64,000 nucleotides of DNA, from contig CAWFXP010000009.1 in assembly GCA_963819905.1 (NCBI GenBank), forward strand, positions 682,001 to 746,000, in the 5' to 3' direction. Each line of letters begins with the position of its first letter. Position 1 is the stretch's first letter. The notes below the pieces were generated by a model. The model was given only the letters and a program-made list of their open reading frames with translations. It did not search any database and had not been told where the DNA came from. Position numbers and translations under genes: made by a program. Positions 32,775 to 46,504 of this stretch are shown piece after piece. This stretch comes from CAWCQC01 sp963819905 (GTDB lineage: Bacteria; Actinomycetota; Thermoleophilia; Gaiellales; Gaiellaceae).

Positions 32775-33188
32775 TCAGCGTCTCGTGACGGTCCGCGAGC
32801 AGGTGCTCGTAGCCAGGTCGTAGCGGATCTTGACGGTGACTCTCGATCCCGAGCGAACGCGGAACCGAGTCTCGCAGCGGGCGGTCGGCGGGTCGAGGTA
32901 GTTGCAGTTGCCGTCGCAGGGACGCTCGTAGGTGACGAGGACATAACGCCCCGGCAGGAGCCTCGTCGTCAGCCTGCGCGGCTTGTCGGTGAAGCGATGC
33001 CGAAGCACGGCCTCGCCGGCGGCGTTCTCGATCCGGAAGTACGTGAACGACCCCTCGATGAAGAACGCGCCTTCGGTCTTGTAGTCGATGTGGACGCGAC
33101 CCTTGGCCGGTGCCGCCGTGGCGCTCGGCGCGACGACGGCGGCGGCGAGGATCAGGACAGTGAGCGGAACGAGCGCGAGTCTGGTCAT
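32775..33188 (-). CDS. small secreted protein, unknown function
   Basis: A 137-residue protein with a clear signal peptide (MTRLALVPLTVLILAAAVVA, cleavage likely after ATAA). The mature part has GSFTYFRIENAAGEAVLRHR, RLLPGRYVLVTYERPCDGNC and a second Cys pair (RCETRF, STCSRT), giving two probable disulfides and a beta-rich, Ig- or prealbumin-like look. GGAGGTC precedes ATG 33188. No family recognised. It follows the diguanylate cyclase on the same strand. Confidence 0.7.
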   Translation of the reverse strand: MTRLALVPLTVLILAAAVVAPSATAAPAKGRVHIDYKTEGAFFIEGSFTYFRIENAAGEAVLRHRFTDKPRRLTTRLLPGRYVLVTYERPCDGNCNYLDPPTARCETRFRVRSGSRVTVKIRYDLATSTCSRTVTRR

Positions 33189-33255
33189 GTCGCTTCGACC
33201 TCCCGAAGCCGCCGGGAGTTCCTGACGGATCCCGGCGCTCGGACGGCCGGACGGG

Positions 33256-34419
33256 TCACGCCTCTGCGGTCGCGGCGATCGCCTGTCCCTTACCGCTGTC
33301 CTTCGCCTTGTAGAGCGCGGCGTCTGCGCGCTTGAAGAACAGCGCTCCGTCGTCGCCCGGCTCGAGCTCTGCCATCCCCGCCGAGAGGCGGAGCTGCTGG
33401 TCACCGGAGCGCCAGTTGTTGAGCGCCGCCTGGAGTCGGCGGTACAGGTTCTCGGCGTCGGCGACGGTCGACTCCGGGAGCACGACGGCGAACTCGTCGC
33501 CGCCGATGCGGCACGCGATGTCCGCGCCGCGCACGACACTGCGCACCCGCTCGGCGGCCTCGGCCAGCACCGAATCGCCGGCCAGGTGGCCGATCCGGTC
33601 GTTGACCGCCTTGAAGTCGTCGATGTCGAACACGACCAGTGCGAGCTTGCGCTCGTAGCGGTGCGCGCGGGCCACCTCACGGGCGAGCGTCTCGTGGAAG
33701 TATCGGTAGTTGTGGAGGCCGGTGAGTGCGTCCAGATCGGCGAGCTGCCTGGCCTCGTGGAAGCGACGTGCGTTCTCGATGGCCGGCCCGGCCCGGACGG
33801 CAAGCTCCTCGAGGAGCGCGATCTGGTCCTCGGCCGGGGCGCTGTCGGAGGTTCGCCAGAACACCCAGAGGGTGCCGATCGTCTCGTCGGTCTCGCCTCG
33901 CACGGGCACGGCGACACTGCCCCGGACCGGATCCGAAGGCGCGCTCTGGCTGGGGTAGAGGTAGCTCACGATCGCGGCGCGGGTCCGGCTCCAGTCCGGG
34001 GAGATCCCGCCCGACTGGCTCGTCGCCTCGTCGGTGGTCAGGCCGACCGTGGCGACGACGGGCCCGCCCCGATCGAGCTCGACGAGCGAGATCATCGCCC
34101 CGTCGACGCCGAGCAGCGCGCCGGCCGCCTCGAGCGTCCGGGCGAGGACCTCGTCGAGATCGATGGTGGTGCCGATCTCGGAGAGCTGCTTCGAGCGGGC
34201 CGTCTCCTCGTGCGCCTGGTCGAGCGCCTGGGTCAGATCCGACAGCATCGCCTCGACCCTGGTCGAGGACTCGTGCAGCATCGTCTCGATCGACGTCGTC
34301 TCGCGTCGCCTCCGGGTGAGGTAGACGACCACGCCGAGAGCGAGAAATACGGCCAGGCCTGCCCCCACCAGAGCGATGGCGAAGGTAGTCCAACTGAGAC
34401 TGTCAGCGGAGACAAACAT
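33256..34419 (-). CDS. membrane-anchored GAF-GGDEF diguanylate cyclase
   Basis: A ~387-residue protein: one N-terminal membrane helix (TTFAIALVGAGLAVFLALGV), a coiled-coil linker, a GAF-like sensor (~90-210: DLDEVLARTLEAAGALLGVD) and a GGDEF domain (DALTGLHNYRYFHETL ... CRIGGDEFAVVLPES). RGAD lies five residues before GGDEF, the RxxD inhibitory site, so product feedback is expected. It makes cyclic di-GMP. Start ATG 34419 (an alternative is 34464). Inserted between rpoC and rpsL on the opposite strand. Confidence 0.9.
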   Translation of the reverse strand: MFVSADSLSWTTFAIALVGAGLAVFLALGVVVYLTRRRRETTSIETMLHESSTRVEAMLSDLTQALDQAHEETARSKQLSEIGTTIDLDEVLARTLEAAGALLGVDGAMISLVELDRGGPVVATVGLTTDEATSQSGGISPDWSRTRAAIVSYLYPSQSAPSDPVRGSVAVPVRGETDETIGTLWVFWRTSDSAPAEDQIALLEELAVRAGPAIENARRFHEARQLADLDALTGLHNYRYFHETLAREVARAHRYERKLALVVFDIDDFKAVNDRIGHLAGDSVLAEAAERVRSVVRGADIACRIGGDEFAVVLPESTVADAENLYRRLQAALNNWRSGDQQLRLSAGMAELEPGDDGALFFKRADAALYKAKDSGKGQAIAATAEA

Positions 34420-34576
34420 CCCGGGGAGGTGCAGGTACCGCTGTCTGACAATAGCGCTTCGCAAGCCGCGTTGACATGCCTCCGTCAGCTGCTACCATGC
34501 CGTGCGGGTTCGGCGGGTTTGCGCCTGCCGGACTTTTGTTGCGTCTGATTCCGGATCCTTCGAGCGAGGACATCGC

Positions 34577-34945
34577 GTGCCGACTGTGAACCAACTCGTC
34601 CGCAAGGGGCGCCGCCCCAAGGCGGAGAAGACCAAGACTCCCGCCCTGCGGGGCGCGCCTCAGAAGCGCGGTGTCTGCACGCGCGTCTATACGACCACGC
34701 CCAAGAAGCCGAACTCCGCGCTGCGGAAAGTGGCGCGCGTGCGGCTCACGAACGCGATGGAGGTCACCACCTACATTCCGGGTGAAGGACACAACCTGCA
34801 GGAGCACTCCGTGGTCCTCATTCGCGGCGGACGCGTCAAGGATCTCCCCGGCATCCGGTACAAGGTGATTCGCGCAGCCCTCGACACGGCCGGCGTCTCG
34901 GAGCGCAAGCAGGGCCGTTCCAAGTACGGGGCCAAGAGGAGCTAG
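34577..34945 (+). CDS. rpsL: 30S ribosomal protein S12
   Basis: A 122-residue protein, GTG start: VPTVNQLVRKGR, GVCTRVYTTTPKKPNSALRK, GEGHNLQEHSVVLIRGGRVK and LPGIRYKVIRAALDTAGV. The decoding-site lysines in TPKKPNS and GRVKDLPG, whose change gives streptomycin resistance, are wild-type. First gene of the str group; the short gap to rpsG implies one transcript. Confidence 0.97.
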   Translation: MPTVNQLVRKGRRPKAEKTKTPALRGAPQKRGVCTRVYTTTPKKPNSALRKVARVRLTNAMEVTTYIPGEGHNLQEHSVVLIRGGRVKDLPGIRYKVIRAALDTAGVSERKQGRSKYGAKRS

Positions 34946-35416
34946 ATGCCGCGCCGTGCAGAGATCCAGACGCGCGAGCTGGAGCCGGACCCCGTCTACA
35001 GCTCGAAGCTCGTGACCCAGGTGGTCAACAAGGTCATGCTGCAGGGCAAGAAGTCGACCGCGGAGGCGATCGTCTACGGCGCGCTGGAGCGGGTCGGCGA
35101 GAAGTCCGGCAGGCCGCCGGCGGAGGCGCTCGAGCAGGCGGTCAAGACCGTGACCCCGGTGCTCGAGGTTCGGTCGCGGCGAGTGGGCGGCGCCAACTAC
35201 CAGGTTCCCGTCGAGGTCCCGCAGCACCGGGCCCGCACGCTTGCCGTGCGCTGGCTCGTGAACTACTCGCGCGAGCGCCGCGAGAAGACGATGTCCGACA
35301 AGCTCGCGAACGAGATTCTGGATGCGCTGAACCAGCAGGGCGGCGCCTTCAAGCGCAAGGACGATCTCTACCGGATGGCGCAGGCCAACAAGGCCTTCGC
35401 GCACTACAGGTGGTAA
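34946..35416 (+). CDS. rpsG: 30S ribosomal protein S7
   Basis: A 156-residue protein with the S7 pattern MLQGKKSTAEAIVYGALERV, VRSRRVGGANYQVPVEVPQH, RRSA-type RWLVNYSRERREKTM and the C-terminal HRMA-like YRMAQANKAFAHYRW. It nucleates folding of the 16S 3' domain. The start directly abuts the rpsL stop. Confidence 0.97.
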   Translation: MPRRAEIQTRELEPDPVYSSKLVTQVVNKVMLQGKKSTAEAIVYGALERVGEKSGRPPAEALEQAVKTVTPVLEVRSRRVGGANYQVPVEVPQHRARTLAVRWLVNYSRERREKTMSDKLANEILDALNQQGGAFKRKDDLYRMAQANKAFAHYRW

Positions 35417-37522
<2,106 letters not shown>

Positions 37523-37543
37523 AGCGACGACCGGAGGAAGGGA

Positions 37544-38734
<1,191 letters not shown>

Positions 38735-38754
38735 GGGCCGGACCTGTCCGGCCC
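38735..38754. repeat. GGGCCGGAC palindrome after tuf (REP-like)
   Basis: GTAG followed by GGGCCGGAC-CT-GTCCGGCCC, starting at the tuf stop codon; TT follows. Probably a hairpin at the 3' end of the str transcript, and one more member of the dispersed family. Confidence 0.7.
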
Positions 38755-38785
38755 TTCACCGTGGGAAAGCGAAACGAGTAACCAG

Positions 38786-39094
38786 GTGGCTCAACAGAAG
38801 ATCCGAATCCGCCTCAAGGGGTACGACCACAACCAGCTCGACCGGTCTGCGAGCCAGATCGTCGAGACGGCCCAGCGCACCGGAGCGACGGTGACTGGTC
38901 CCGTGCCGCTGCCCACCGAGAAGAACGTCTACACCGTGATCCGAAGTCCCTTCAAGGACAAGGACTCGCGCGAGGCGTTCGAGGTGCGCACGCACAAGCG
39001 CCTGATCGACATCCACTCGCCGACCCCGAAGACGGTCGACAGCCTGATGCGGCTCGATCTTCCGGCCGGCGTCGATATCGAGATCAAGCTCTGA
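38786..39094 (+). CDS. rpsJ: 30S ribosomal protein S10
   Basis: A 102-residue protein, GTG start: QKIRIRLKGYDHNQLDRSAS, GPVPLPTEKNVYTVIRSPFK, FEVRTHKRLIDIHSPTPKTV. It also binds NusB/NusG in antitermination. First gene of the S10-spc-alpha series. Confidence 0.97.
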   Translation: MAQQKIRIRLKGYDHNQLDRSASQIVETAQRTGATVTGPVPLPTEKNVYTVIRSPFKDKDSREAFEVRTHKRLIDIHSPTPKTVDSLMRLDLPAGVDIEIKL

Positions 39095-39104
39095 GGTAGG
39101 AACC

Positions 39105-39722
39105 ATGAAGGGAATCGTCGGCAGGAAGCTCGGGATGACCCAGGTCTTCGACCAGGAGACGGGGTCGCTGACCCCCGTCACCGTGATCGAGGCCGGCCCC
39201 TGCCCCGTCGTGTGCGTCCGCACGCGCGACGCCGACGGCTACGACGCGGTGCAGCTCGCGTACGGCGAGGTTGCCGAGCGCAAGCTGACGAAGCCCGAGC
39301 TCGGGCACCTGAAGCGGGCGGGCGTGGGCGCTCACCGCCGGCTCGTCGAGATCCGGGGAGACCACGAGCTGGCGGCCGGCGACACGGTCACCGTCGAGGC
39401 GTTCGAGCCCGGAGAGCGCGTCAAGGTCTCGGGCGTCTCGATCGGCAAGGGCTTCCAGGGCACCATCAAGCGGCACAACTTCGCCCGCGGCCCGGTCACG
39501 CACGGCTCGCACAACGTCCGCAAGCCCGGCTCGATCGGAGCCTCTGCCTATCCCTCGCGGGTCTTCAAGGGGATGAAGATGGCCGGCCAGATGGGCGCCA
39601 CGTCGGTGACGCAGCGCGGCCTGACCGTCGTCGACAAGGATCCGGAGCGGAACCTGTTGCTCGTCAAGGGCGCGGTCCCCGGCCCGAAGAACGGCGTCGT
39701 CGTCATCAGAGAGGACGCGTGA
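39105..39722 (+). CDS. rplC: 50S ribosomal protein L3
   Basis: A 205-residue protein: GIVGRKLGMTQVFDQETGSL at the N-terminus, GKGFQGTIKRHNFARGPVTH and the loop SIGASAYPSRVFKGMKMAGQ that reaches the peptidyl-transferase centre. Overlaps rplD by one base. Confidence 0.97.
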   Translation: MKGIVGRKLGMTQVFDQETGSLTPVTVIEAGPCPVVCVRTRDADGYDAVQLAYGEVAERKLTKPELGHLKRAGVGAHRRLVEIRGDHELAAGDTVTVEAFEPGERVKVSGVSIGKGFQGTIKRHNFARGPVTHGSHNVRKPGSIGASAYPSRVFKGMKMAGQMGATSVTQRGLTVVDKDPERNLLLVKGAVPGPKNGVVVIREDA

Positions 39723-40354
39723 TGGCGGCTCCGAAGGCTCCCGTGCTCGACGGTTCGGGCAAGGCGACGAAGAACCTCACGCTCGAGGCGGAGATCTTCG
39801 GCGCCGGCGTGAAGACGCACCTCGTGCACGAGACCGTTCGTGCCGAGGCGGCGGCCGCGCGCTCCGGAACGAAGGCGACGAAGAGCCGCGGCATGGTCGC
39901 AGGTGGGGCGTCGAAGCCGTGGCGCCAGAAGGGAACCGGGCGGGCGCGCGCCGGCTCGACCCGCGCGTCGCAGTGGACCGGCGGAGGTCTCGCATTTGCT
40001 CACGCTCAGCGCTCCTTCGAGCTGAAGGTGAACCGGAAGGCGCGCAAGGCGGCTCTCCGCGGCGCTCTCTCGAATCACGCCGAGCTCGGGTCTCTCGCGA
40101 TCGTCGACGGAGCGGTGTTCGGCGACACGCCGTCGACGCGTGCCGCCGTCACGTTCCTCTCCGAGTGGGGGAAGCCGCTGCCGACGCTCGTCGTCGCCGA
40201 GGCCGAGGAGGAGGTCGTGGCGAAGTCGTTTCGCAACATCGACGGCGTGCTCGTCCTCGACCCCTCGACTCTCGAGGTCGGCGCGCTCGTCTGGGCCCGC
40301 TCGCTCGTGCTGACGGAGTCGGCGGTCGCGCGTATCCAGGAGGTCGCCCGATGA
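39722..40354 (+). CDS. rplD: 50S ribosomal protein L4
   Basis: A 210-residue protein. The extended loop that lines the exit tunnel is SRGMVAGGASKPWRQKGTGR ARAGS (glycine/arginine-rich), followed by the globular part with NIDGVLVLDPSTLEVGALVW. In several bacteria L4 represses this operon. Overlaps rplW by four bases. Confidence 0.97.
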   Translation: MAAPKAPVLDGSGKATKNLTLEAEIFGAGVKTHLVHETVRAEAAAARSGTKATKSRGMVAGGASKPWRQKGTGRARAGSTRASQWTGGGLAFAHAQRSFELKVNRKARKAALRGALSNHAELGSLAIVDGAVFGDTPSTRAAVTFLSEWGKPLPTLVVAEAEEEVVAKSFRNIDGVLVLDPSTLEVGALVWARSLVLTESAVARIQEVAR

Positions 40355-40650
40355 GCCTCGATCCGCGTGAGGTGCTGCTGGCGCCGGTCGTGTCGGAGAA
40401 GAGCTACAGCCTGATCGAGGACAACAAGTACTCGTTCAAGGTGCACTCGAAGGCGCACAAGACCCAGATCCGCCAGGCCGTCGAGGAGCTCTTCGACGTC
40501 ACCGTGCTCGGCGTCAATGTCGTCACCGTGAAGTCCAAGCCGAAGCGGCGCGGCTTGCACCGCGGCACGCGACCTGGCTGGAAGAAGGCGATCGTCGAGC
40601 TCCGCGAGGGCGACAAGATCGACATCTTCGAAGGCGCGGGGGCGGTCTGA
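40351..40650 (+). CDS. rplW: 50S ribosomal protein L23
   Basis: A 99-residue protein with EVLLAPVVSEKSYSLIEDNK, KYSFKVHSKAHKTQIRQAVE and the tunnel-exit loop SKPKRRGLHRGTRPGWKKAI. It docks trigger factor and SRP at the exit site. Normal length. Confidence 0.97.
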   Translation: MSLDPREVLLAPVVSEKSYSLIEDNKYSFKVHSKAHKTQIRQAVEELFDVTVLGVNVVTVKSKPKRRGLHRGTRPGWKKAIVELREGDKIDIFEGAGAV

Positions 40651-40819
40651 TGACAGCAGCCCCCCTACTCGCATCTCGCACCCTGCGGGGCGCTGCAACG
40701 CGTCGCGTCGCGGCGTCCTCGGTCGCGCCCGTAGCCTCCGGCTACGCCCGCTCCCTGCGTCCTTGCGACACTCGCGTTTCGCGGCCGCAGAGCGCGATCT
40801 GCTCGGAGGGTGACTGCTA
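40651..40819. other. 169-base GC-rich insert between rplW and rplB with short inverted repeats
   Basis: This gap is unusually long for the S10 operon, where genes nearly touch. It holds GTAGCC-TCC-GGCTAC near 40730, CGCG-TTT-CGCG near 40777, and repeated GCGTCGCG words. No open frame of note and no obvious promoter. It looks like an inserted dispersed repeat. Confidence 0.5.
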
Positions 40820-41662
<843 letters not shown>

Positions 41663-41668
41663 CAGAGA

Positions 41669-41953
41669 GTGTCCAGATCGAGCAAGAAGGGGCCGTTCGT
41701 CGAGGAGCGCCTGTTCGCGCGCATCGAGTCGATGAACGCGGCCGGAGACAAGCAGATCGTCCGCACCTGGTCGCGGACGTCGACGATCTTCCCGGAGATG
41801 GTCGGGCACACGATCGCGATCCACGACGGGCGCAAGCACGTTCCCGTTTTCGTGACCGAGTCGATGGTGGGGCACAAGCTCGGCGAGTTCGCCCCGACGC
41901 GCACGTTCCGCGGCCACGCCGGTGATCGCAAGACACAGGTGAAGAAGCGGTAA
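41669..41953 (+). CDS. rpsS: 30S ribosomal protein S19
   Basis: A 94-residue protein: SRSSKKGPFVEERLFARIES, TWSRTSTIFPEMVGHTIAIH and HKLGEFAPTRTFRGHAGDRK, the universal S19 pattern. GTG start at 41669. Lies at the A-site finger contact in the 30S head. Confidence 0.97.
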   Translation: MSRSSKKGPFVEERLFARIESMNAAGDKQIVRTWSRTSTIFPEMVGHTIAIHDGRKHVPVFVTESMVGHKLGEFAPTRTFRGHAGDRKTQVKKR

Positions 41954-41961
41954 GGAAGAGC

Positions 41962-42790
41962 ATGGCGGCAGTCGAGACACCAACCGAGTTCCGGGCCGAA
42001 GCGAAGTACGTTCGGGCCGCGCCGCGCAAGGCGCAGCTCGTCGTCTCCGAGATCCGCGGCCTCCCGGTCGGAGAGGCTCGCACGGTGCTCACGTTCATGA
42101 CGCGCGCGGCCGCACGCGACGTGGCGAAGGTGCTCGCCTCGGCGGTTGCGAACGCCGAGAACCACCCGGACTACAACGGCGAGGATCTCGTCGTCTCGGC
42201 GGCCGTCGTCGGCTCGGGTCCTACCCTGAAGCGCTGGCGGGCACGCGCCCGCGGCCGCGTGGGACGGATCAAGAAGCGGACCTGCCACATCACCATCCGC
42301 CTGACGACGGTCGAGCCGGAGGTGACGACGCGGCGCGGTGCGAAGGCCGCGGCCGAGGCTCCGAAGCGCACACGCCGGGCGAAGGCGGAGGCACCCATGG
42401 CGCCTGCCACCGAGGCGTCTGCGGCCGGCGAGCCCGAAGCCGAGGCTGTTTCGGCCGAGGTCGAGGCGCCTGCCGAGGAGAAGCCGAAGCCGGCGCGCAC
42501 GCGGCGCGCGAAGCCGAAGCCCGAAGAGGAGGGCGCGGCGGCACCCGCCGAGGAGAAGCCAAGCCGACCCGCACGCGGCGCGCGAAGCCGAAGCCGTCGA
42601 CGAGGAGAGCGCGTCGCCGGCCGAGGAGAAGCCGGCGACCTCGCGCGCGGAAGAAGCCTGCCGAGGCGACCGACACGGCCGAGACGGCCGAGAAGCCGAA
42701 GCGCGCGTCGCGCAAGAAGCCGGCTGCAGCGGCAAAGGCCGATCCGGAGACGAGCGACGAGACGACTCCCGTGGAAGGAGACGACAACTA

Positions 42791-42791
<1 letters not shown>
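41962..42791 (+). CDS. rplV: 50S ribosomal protein L22 with long low-complexity tail; tail frameshifted
   Basis: Residues 1-~118 are a normal L22: FRAEAKYVRAAPRKAQLVVS, VANAENHPDYNGEDLVVSAA and RARGRVGRIKKRTCHITIRL. A tail of ~155 residues follows, made of Ala/Lys/Pro/Glu repeats (AEEKPKPARTRRAKPKPEEE). A G seems missing near 42559-42561, and at least two further shifts in the repeats are needed to reach the stop at 42791, which rpsC overlaps. Without correction the frame runs into rpsC and on to 43470. The core is unaffected. Confidence 0.85.
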
Positions 42792-43791
<1,000 letters not shown>

Positions 43792-43792
<1 letters not shown>

Positions 43793-44208
43793 TGCTTCTC
43801 CCGAAGAAGACGAAGTACCGCAAGCAGCAGCGCGGACGCCGCTCGGGCGCGACCAAGGGTCAGGCCCACGTCCACTTCGGCGACTACGGGCTGAAGGCGC
43901 TCGAGGCGGGTTGGATCACGAACCGCCAGATCGAGGCCGCGCGAATCGCGATGACGCGGAAGATGAAGCGTGGCGGGAAGGTCTGGATCAACGTCTTCCC
44001 GGACAAGCCCGTGAGCCAGAAGCCGGCGGAGACGCGGATGGGCTCGGGGAAGGGCTCGCCGGAGCACTGGGTCGCCGTGGTCAAGCCGGGCCGGGTCATG
44101 TTCGAGCTGTCGGGCGTGTCCGAGCCGCTGGCGAAGGAGGCCATGCGACTCGCCGGCCGCAAGCTGCCGATCAAGACGAAGTTCGTGACCCGGGAAGGTG
44201 AGCTGTGA
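43792..44208 (+). CDS. rplP: 50S ribosomal protein L16
   Basis: A 138-residue protein: MLLPKKTKYRKQQRGRRSGA, the GVWITNRQIEAARIA-type helix, KVWINVFPDKPVSQKPAETR, GSGKGSPEHWVAVVKPGRVM. Contacts the A-site tRNA. Overlaps rpmC by four bases. Confidence 0.97.
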
Positions 44209-44408
44209 GGACGAGAGAGCTGCGCGAGCTGTCCGACGACGATCTCGGGAAACGGCTCGCCGAGCAGCGGGAGGAGCTGTTCAACCTCCGCTTCCAGGAT
44301 GCGACCGGAGCGCTCGAGAACACGGCGCGGCTGAAGCACACGAAGCGGGAGATCGCGCGGATCCTCACGCTCCAGGGTGAGCGCAGCACGGGACTGGAGA
44401 GAAGGTAG
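44205..44408 (+). CDS. rpmC: 50S ribosomal protein L29
   Basis: A 67-residue two-helix protein, GTG start: ELRELSDDDLGKRLAEQREE, FNLRFQDATGALENTARLKH, TKREIARILTLQGE. Sits near the tunnel exit beside L23. Confidence 0.96.
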   Translation: MRTRELRELSDDDLGKRLAEQREELFNLRFQDATGALENTARLKHTKREIARILTLQGERSTGLERR

Positions 44409-44984
44409 ATGGTCGACGACGAGAAGACACCGGAAGAGACGCCGGAGGCCGCCGAGCCGGAGGCCCCCGAGGCAGAGGCGACGGCAGTCGAGGAGGCCCC
44501 GGCGGACGAGGCCGAGGAGGCAAAGGAGGCGCCGGCCGAGGAGCCCGAGGCTGCTCCGGCGCCTGCCGCCGAGAAGAAGCCGCGGGCGGCCGCGAAGAAG
44601 CCGGCGCCGAAGAAGAAGGCGGCACCTGCGAAGGCCCGGGCCACAAAGGCAAAGGCGAAGGCGCCTGCGAAGAAGGCTGCCGCTCCACCGAAGGAGCGCA
44701 AGCCGATCGTGCGCCTCCCGCGCCCCGAGCGCGAGCGCGGCACCGTCAAGGAACGCCGCGGCACCGTCGTCTCGAACGCGATGGACAAGACCATCGTCGT
44801 TCGGGTCGACACTGTGCGGCCGCACCGCGCCTACAAGAAGGTCGTGCGCCGCTCCGCCAAGTTCCACGCCCACGACGAGCAAAACGCGGCGAACGTCGGC
44901 GACGTCGTGCGCATCGTCGGCACCAGGCCGATCTCGAAGACGAAGTCCTGGCGCCTCGCGGAGATCCTCGAGGTCGCGAAGTGA
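44409..44984 (+). CDS. rpsQ: 30S ribosomal protein S17 with ~105-residue N-terminal extension
   Basis: A 191-residue protein. The S17 core (GTVVSNAMDKTIVVRVDTVR, RRSAKFHAHDEQNAANVGDV, RIVGTRPISKTKSWRLAEIL) occupies only the last ~85 residues. The front is first acidic (EAPADEAEEAKEAPAEE), then Lys/Ala/Pro-rich (KKPAPKKKAAPAKARATKAK). ATG 44409 abuts the rpmC stop; a start near the core is possible but would leave a 300-base gap in a tight operon. Confidence 0.93.
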   Translation: MVDDEKTPEETPEAAEPEAPEAEATAVEEAPADEAEEAKEAPAEEPEAAPAPAAEKKPRAAAKKPAPKKKAAPAKARATKAKAKAPAKKAAAPPKERKPIVRLPRPERERGTVKERRGTVVSNAMDKTIVVRVDTVRPHRAYKKVVRRSAKFHAHDEQNAANVGDVVRIVGTRPISKTKSWRLAEILEVAK

Positions 44985-44994
44985 GGCAGAACGG

Positions 44995-45363
44995 GTGATC
45001 CAGCAGGAATCGCGTCTGCGCGTGGCCGACAACACGGGTGCCCGGGAGCTCCTGTGCATTCGCGTGCTCGGCGGCTCGAAGCGCCGCTACGCGCGGGTCG
45101 GCGACGTGATCGTCGGCACGGTCAAGGTGGCCACGCCGCAGGGCGCCGTCAAGAAAGGCGAGGTCGTGAAGGCCGTCGTCGTCCGGACGAAGAAGCCCTT
45201 CTCGCGCAACGACGGCACGTCGATCGCGTTCGACGAGAACGCCGCCGTGATCATCGACAACCAGCTGAACCCGCGCGGGACACGCATCTTCGGGCCGGTC
45301 GCCCGAGAGCTGCGCGAGAAGAACTTCATGAAGATCGTCAGCCTCGCGCCGGAGGTGCTCTAG
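44995..45363 (+). CDS. rplN: 50S ribosomal protein L14
   Basis: A 122-residue protein, GTG start: VIQQESRLRVADNTGARELL, RVGDVIVGTVKVATPQGAVK, NAAVIIDNQLNPRGTRIFGP. Normal length, directly upstream of rplX. Confidence 0.97.
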   Translation: MIQQESRLRVADNTGARELLCIRVLGGSKRRYARVGDVIVGTVKVATPQGAVKKGEVVKAVVVRTKKPFSRNDGTSIAFDENAAVIIDNQLNPRGTRIFGPVARELREKNFMKIVSLAPEVL

Positions 45364-45723
45364 ATGAAGATCAAGAAGGGTGACCTCGTGCAGGTCATCT
45401 CGGGCAAGGACCGGGGGAAGCAGGGGCGGGTGCTCGAGGCCGAGCCTGCGGGGCGACGCCTGATCGTCGAGAACCTGAACGTGGCCAAGCGCCACCGGCG
45501 GCCCCGACCGCTCAAGAACCCGAGCCGCATGGGGCAGACCCAGATCCAGCCCGGCGGCGTCTTCGACGTTTCCAATCCGCTTCCCATCTCGAACGTGATG
45601 CTCGTCTGCCCGGCCTGCAACCGCGCGACCCGCGTCGGCTACGAGTTCAAGGAGGCCAAGGACGGCCGCATCAAGATTCGCGTCTGCAGGCGCGCCGACT
45701 GCGGTCAGGAGGTCGACGGCTGA
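45364..45723 (+). CDS. rplX: 50S ribosomal protein L24
   Basis: A 119-residue protein with the KOW motif KKGDLVQVISGKDRGKQGRV, NVAKRHRRPRPLKNPSRMGQ, and a four-Cys end (VCPACNR and RVCRRADCG), consistent with a bound zinc. Assembly initiator of the 50S subunit. Confidence 0.96.
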   Translation: MKIKKGDLVQVISGKDRGKQGRVLEAEPAGRRLIVENLNVAKRHRRPRPLKNPSRMGQTQIQPGGVFDVSNPLPISNVMLVCPACNRATRVGYEFKEAKDGRIKIRVCRRADCGQEVDG

Positions 45724-46292
45724 TGGCGGCCGAGAACGGCAACGGCTACGTGCCGCGCCTCAAGCAGCGCTATGCGGCGGAGATCCGCCCTCAGCTCAAG
45801 GAGGAGCTGCGGCTCTCGTCGCTGATGGAGGTGCCGCGCGTCGCGAAAATCACGTTGAACATGGGCGTCGGCGAGGCGAAGACGAACGCGAAGGCGCTCG
45901 AGAACGCTGCCGAGCAGCTCACGCTGATCGCGGGCCAGCGCGCCCAGATCCGGCGCGCGCGCAAGTCGGTCGCCGCCTTCAAGCTTCGCGAGGGGATGCC
46001 GATCGGCGCGCGCGTCACGCTTCGCGGCGCGCGCATGTACGAGTTCCTCGACCGGCTCGTCTCGATCGCCCTTCCCCGCATCCGCGACTTCCGCGGCCTG
46101 TCGCCGAGGAGCTTCGACGGCCGCGGCAACTACTCCCTGGGAATCCGCGAGCAGATCATCTTCCCCGAGATCAACTACGACGACGTGGACGCGATCCGCG
46201 GCTTCGACGTCGCCATCACCACGACCGCGAAGACGGACGAGGAGGCCGAAGCGCTCCTACGCGAGCTCGGCCTGCCGTTCCGCTCGGAATAG
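45723..46292 (+). CDS. rplE: 50S ribosomal protein L5
   Basis: A 189-residue protein: LMEVPRVAKITLNMGVGEAK, the P-site loop region GQRAQIRRARKSVAAFKLRE, and the C-terminal GFDVAITTTAKTDEEAEALL. Binds 5S rRNA. Overlaps rplX by one base. Confidence 0.97.
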   Translation: MAAENGNGYVPRLKQRYAAEIRPQLKEELRLSSLMEVPRVAKITLNMGVGEAKTNAKALENAAEQLTLIAGQRAQIRRARKSVAAFKLREGMPIGARVTLRGARMYEFLDRLVSIALPRIRDFRGLSPRSFDGRGNYSLGIREQIIFPEINYDDVDAIRGFDVAITTTAKTDEEAEALLRELGLPFRSE

Positions 46293-46305
46293 GAGAAGCA
46301 GAGGC

Positions 46306-46491
46306 ATGGCCAAGAAGAGCCTGGTCGTCAAGGCCGCCCGGCCCAAGAAGTACAAGACGCGCGAGTACTCCCGCTGCAACCGCTGCGGGCGCCCTCGGGC
46401 CGTCTACCGCAAGTTCGGCCTCTGCCGGATCTGCCTGCGCGAGCTCGCCCACGCCGGCGTGATCCCCGGAATGACGAAGAGCTCGTGGTGA
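46306..46491 (+). CDS. rpsN: 30S ribosomal protein S14 type Z
   Basis: A 61-residue zinc form with CNRCG and CRICL around RPRAVYRKFG, ending AHAGVIPGMTKSSW. The short type Z form is usual in actinobacteria and Firmicutes when placed in the spc operon. Confidence 0.97.
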   Translation: MAKKSLVVKAARPKKYKTREYSRCNRCGRPRAVYRKFGLCRICLRELAHAGVIPGMTKSSW

Positions 46492-46504
46492 GAGGAGGCG
46501 CACG

